Shown one piece after another: positions 6,901 to 8,325 of a DNA stretch of 8,325 bases. The DNA lies in contig RFHL01000284.1 in assembly GCA_003696875.1 (NCBI GenBank), positions 1 through 8,325 on the forward strand. Direction: 5' to 3'. Below the pieces are notes generated by a model that was not told the DNA's origin, did not search any database, and was given only the letters and a program-made list of their open reading frames with translations. The position numbers and the translations under genes are program-made. Source of the DNA: Bacteroidota bacterium. GTDB lineage: Bacteria; Bacteroidota; Bacteroidia; J057. Within the stretch, counting starts at the first letter, position 1, and each line of letters opens with the position of its first letter.

Positions 6901-7537
6901 CGGCCGGCGCAGCGGGCGCATGCCCCCGGTAGGCATAATACCCCAGCAACAGCAGCGCCCCAAAGCAAAGGGTAAATCCGATGGCGTGCACATGCTGTTG
7001 CGGGGCCAGCAAGGGCGCTATAACATCGCTTAGGAGCTGTCCTGGTCGAGTGAGCAGGTCCCAGCTGTTCCAGCGCAAAAAGCGGCCGAGATAGACACCG
7101 TAAGCAGTGAGCAACCAAACTCCGGCCGTGATCAACCAGGACCAGATCTGCCCCCAGCGGTCAAAGACTGCCTCCTGTACCTGTCGCAGGGATTGCAGAC
7201 CCAGGAAAAGTCCTGCCCAGGCAAAGGCGATAAGCAGCGTCAGGTCATACCAGATCGGCACCCCGCTGCGTGCCCGCAGGTGAAAGAGATCGGTCAGGAT
7301 ATAGGGCGCATTGGGAAAAAACAGCAGCCAAAGGCCCAGCACCAGTGGGTGCTGCCGGCGTCGGTGTATTCCCTGAGAAATCAGCCAGGGAATGCCCGCC
7401 AAAAAGAGGTTCCAGGCCAGGAAGATGAAAGTCCACTGACCAGTATAGGCCAGGCGTATGGCCAGCAAGCCCAGCGCAAAGCCGCAGCAGAGGATAGGCA
7501 GACGGAAGGTCTGCCAGTAGCGATAGAGGGTGTTCAT
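6881..7537 (-). CDS. DUF1361 family membrane protein
   Basis: The 218-aa product is a polytopic inner-membrane protein. Hydrophobic segments lie at about 13-31, 35-54, 65-83, 95-117, 131-152 and 183-202. Hallmarks of DUF1361 are present: FLAWNLFLAGIPW (39-51), FFPNAPYILTDLFHLR (73-88), VPIWYDLTLL (93-102) and YGVYLGRFLRWNSWDLL (146-162). The family is common in several phyla and its function is unknown. ATG at 7537 is preferred; the frame also allows TTG at 7564, adding MGFPVLITI. A dyad TGATC-gt-GATCA (7537-7548) sits right at the ATG. The gene follows the winged-helix regulator on the same strand after 86 bp, part of which is a heptamer repeat array, so read-through from that operon is possible. 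The last 20 nt run into the end of the GNAT gene on the other strand, leaving no room for a separate terminator. Confidence 0.88.
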   Translation of the reverse strand: MNTLYRYWQTFRLPILCCGFALGLLAIRLAYTGQWTFIFLAWNLFLAGIPWLISQGIHRRRQHPLVLGLWLLFFPNAPYILTDLFHLRARSGVPIWYDLTLLIAFAWAGLFLGLQSLRQVQEAVFDRWGQIWSWLITAGVWLLTAYGVYLGRFLRWNSWDLLTRPGQLLSDVIAPLLAPQQHVHAIGFTLCFGALLLLGYYAYRGHAPAAPAVRSAST

Positions 7538-7579
7538 GATCGTGATCAAAACAGGAAATCCCAAAACAACAGGCGGCGA

Positions 7580-7621
7580 ATGCCACCCGAAACCTCGAAC
7601 CAGGAACCAGGAACGGCGAAC
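7580..7621 (-). repeat. Heptamer repeat array (GTTCnnn) after the winged-helix gene
   Basis: Reading the - strand from 2 nt after the TAA of the regulator gene, units follow at exact 7-bp steps: GTTCGCC (7621-7615), GTTCCTG (7614-7608), GTTCCTG (7607-7601), GTTCGAG (7600-7594), GTTTCGG (7593-7587), then a decayed GTGGCAT (7586-7580). The first unit and spacing to the stop closely resemble the array after rsgA (GTTCGGC 3 nt after its stop). Here the array is single, with no facing partner, so it cannot form the long hairpin seen at 1532-1599. Confidence 0.8.
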
Positions 7622-7623
7622 GT

Positions 7624-7920
7624 TTACAGCCCCTTGATGATGCGCTCCAGCGCATCGAGGTGTTCGGTGAAGGCCGCCTTCCCGGCGGCCGTAGCGCGGT
7701 AGCGGGTATGCGGTTTGCGGTTCAGGAATTCCTTCCTTTCAGAAATGTAGTCTTCCTTGCGCAGCAGCTTCAGATGGCTGGCCAGATTCCCATCCGAGGT
7801 CCCCAGCGCCTCTTTCATCTGCACAAAGTCCACCCATTCGTCCAGCATCAGCAGGGACATGATGCCCAGCCGAATCCGGTTTTCGAAGACCTTGTTGAGT
7901 TTATTGAGGGCGTCCTTCAC
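7624..7920 (-). CDS. Small winged-helix transcriptional regulator (HTH_34 type)
   Basis: This 98-aa protein is a single winged-helix DNA-binding domain of the type often labelled MarR- or ArsR-like. It opens with LNKVFENRIRLGIMSLLML (8-26). Next come WVDFVQMKEALGTSDGNLASHLKLL (29-53), holding the helix-turn-helix with recognition helix about 42-54, and a wing with YISERKEFLNRKPHTRYRATAAG (58-80), ending in a helix (AAFTEHLDALERII) that may dimerise. The pattern 'DF..lk..l..sdGnLa.Hl..L...gYi...K.f..rkp.T.y..T..G..af..hl' matches HTH_34. No cysteine or other sensor motif is present. The start is GTG at 7920, the only possible one before the fold begins. AAGGA on the - strand (7931-7927), 6 nt upstream, is a good ribosome binding site. 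It overlaps the upstream membrane gene by 20 nt, so the two are surely co-transcribed. DNA target and signal are unknown. Confidence 0.9.
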   Translation of the reverse strand: MKDALNKLNKVFENRIRLGIMSLLMLDEWVDFVQMKEALGTSDGNLASHLKLLRKEDYISERKEFLNRKPHTRYRATAAGKAAFTEHLDALERIIKGL

Positions 7921-8325
7921 GTTCGTTCCTTAGGTACATCACCAGCCCGTAGGCAATGTGCAGCAGCCCAAAGCCCACCGCCCAGAAAAAGATGCCAAAG
8001 CCAGGCCAGAAGCCTGCCAGCAAGCCTAGCCCGATCTCACTCAGGCCCAGATAGCGGATCTCGCGCAGGGTGTATTTACCCGCATTGAGCAGGGCCAGCC
8101 CATAAAAGACCAGGGTTGCCGGGGCCACCAGCCCCCCCATTCCGTACCAGGCCAGCTGCACACAAAAGATCGCCCCCACCCCCAACGGAATCAGCAGATT
8201 AATCGCCAGCCGCTGGGCTGGCCGGGTCCAGATCTTCTTTCCCTCCTTCCGGACCCGCCGCATCGTAAAGAAGGCGGCTACGACCAGCGCCGCCGTCAGG
8301 ATCAGCAGGGCGATCCCCATCAGCG
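7901..8325 (-). CDS. Polytopic membrane protein paired with the winged-helix regulator, probably 5'-partial
   Basis: I do not recognise a named family. Hydrophobic segments are visible at about residues 2-20, 38-58, 64-80, 91-104 and 106-128, counting from the ATG at 8320. Charged loops lie between the first two (RRVRKEGKKIWTR) and at YTLREIRYLG. Similar small proteins with the stretch GLALLNAGKYTLREIRYLGLSEI followed by two helices are, from memory, common in Bacteroidota beside HTH_34 regulators. The frame remains open for the 5 bases upstream of ATG 8320 to the window edge, so the gene may begin further upstream; those I recall are longer, so I list it as partial. Its end overlaps the regulator gene by 20 nt, suggesting translational coupling and a shared role, perhaps membrane sensing or a target of the regulator. 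That role is inference. Confidence 0.72.
   Translation of the reverse strand, partial: LMGIALLILTAALVVAAFFTMRRVRKEGKKIWTRPAQRLAINLLIPLGVGAIFCVQLAWYGMGGLVAPATLVFYGLALLNAGKYTLREIRYLGLSEIGLGLLAGFWPGFGIFFWAVGFGLLHIAYGLVMYLRNEREGRPQ
7927..7931 (-). promoter_or_regulatory. Shine-Dalgarno-like site for the winged-helix gene
   Basis: AAGGA lies 6 nt before the GTG start, inside the 3' end of the membrane protein gene. Most other starts in this window lack such a site; GGAG before the GNAT start is the other exception. Both are GTG starts overlapping an upstream gene. Confidence 0.5.

Noticed and set aside
7580..7621. CRISPR or recombination-site reading of the short repeats
   Set aside because: Units are only 7 bp with no unique spacers and no cas, integrase or transposase gene nearby.
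7193..7702. A 169-codon + strand frame opposite DUF1361 and the repeat array
   Set aside because: It crosses two real genes and the heptamer array on the other strand. The repeat portion reads as a repetitive E-P-G-T peptide only because 7-bp units lack stops.
1..8325. A hidden defence, mobile or biosynthetic system
   Set aside because: Every sizeable frame is accounted for by housekeeping or common Bacteroidota families, and no transposase, nuclease-toxin, secretion or synthase signature was seen. The uncharacterised parts are the small regulator-membrane pair, two DUF membrane proteins and the heptamer arrays.

Overview
The window looks like an ordinary chromosomal segment of a Bacteroidota bacterium, probably of the Saprospiria/Lewinella type. 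The clues are a fairly GC-rich genome, a DUF4199 membrane protein, an HTH_34-type regulator paired with a small membrane protein, mostly absent Shine-Dalgarno sites, and a near-match to the Bacteroidota -7 promoter element (TAnnTTTG). This assignment is inferred from gene content, not from a marker phylogeny.

Layout, left to right. (1) The 3' end of an M61-type (glycyl aminopeptidase-like) gene with its PDZ domain, then rsgA (circularly permuted ribosome-assembly GTPase) 5 nt later on the + strand. (2) A 72-bp convergent spacer made almost wholly of 7-bp repeats, then a full-length polA on the - strand (930 aa; all three catalytic domains have their key residues). (3) A divergent spacer with an AT-rich core and several inverted repeats, then a DUF4199-like four-helix membrane protein on the + strand. 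(4) A two-gene + strand unit: an XdhC/CoxI-family molybdoenzyme maturation factor overlapping by 4 nt (GTGA) a PaiA-like GNAT acetyltransferase. (5) A - strand group read from the right edge: a polytopic membrane protein (5' end probably outside the window), a small winged-helix regulator overlapping it by 20 nt, and after an 86-bp gap a DUF1361 membrane protein whose 3' end overlaps the GNAT gene tail to tail by 20 nt.

How the genes relate. rsgA and polA are housekeeping genes (30S subunit maturation; Okazaki fragment processing and repair). The regulator and membrane protein at the right edge form a tightly coupled pair and are probably one functional module. XdhC would serve a molybdenum hydroxylase encoded elsewhere, since none is present here.

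The least expected signal is non-coding. A GTTCnnn heptamer, repeated in perfect 7-bp register, follows the stop codons of rsgA, polA and the winged-helix gene, always in the same orientation relative to the gene it follows. I saw no mobile element, CRISPR, tRNA, rRNA, defence or biosynthetic system. No stretch longer than 300 bases lacks a gene.
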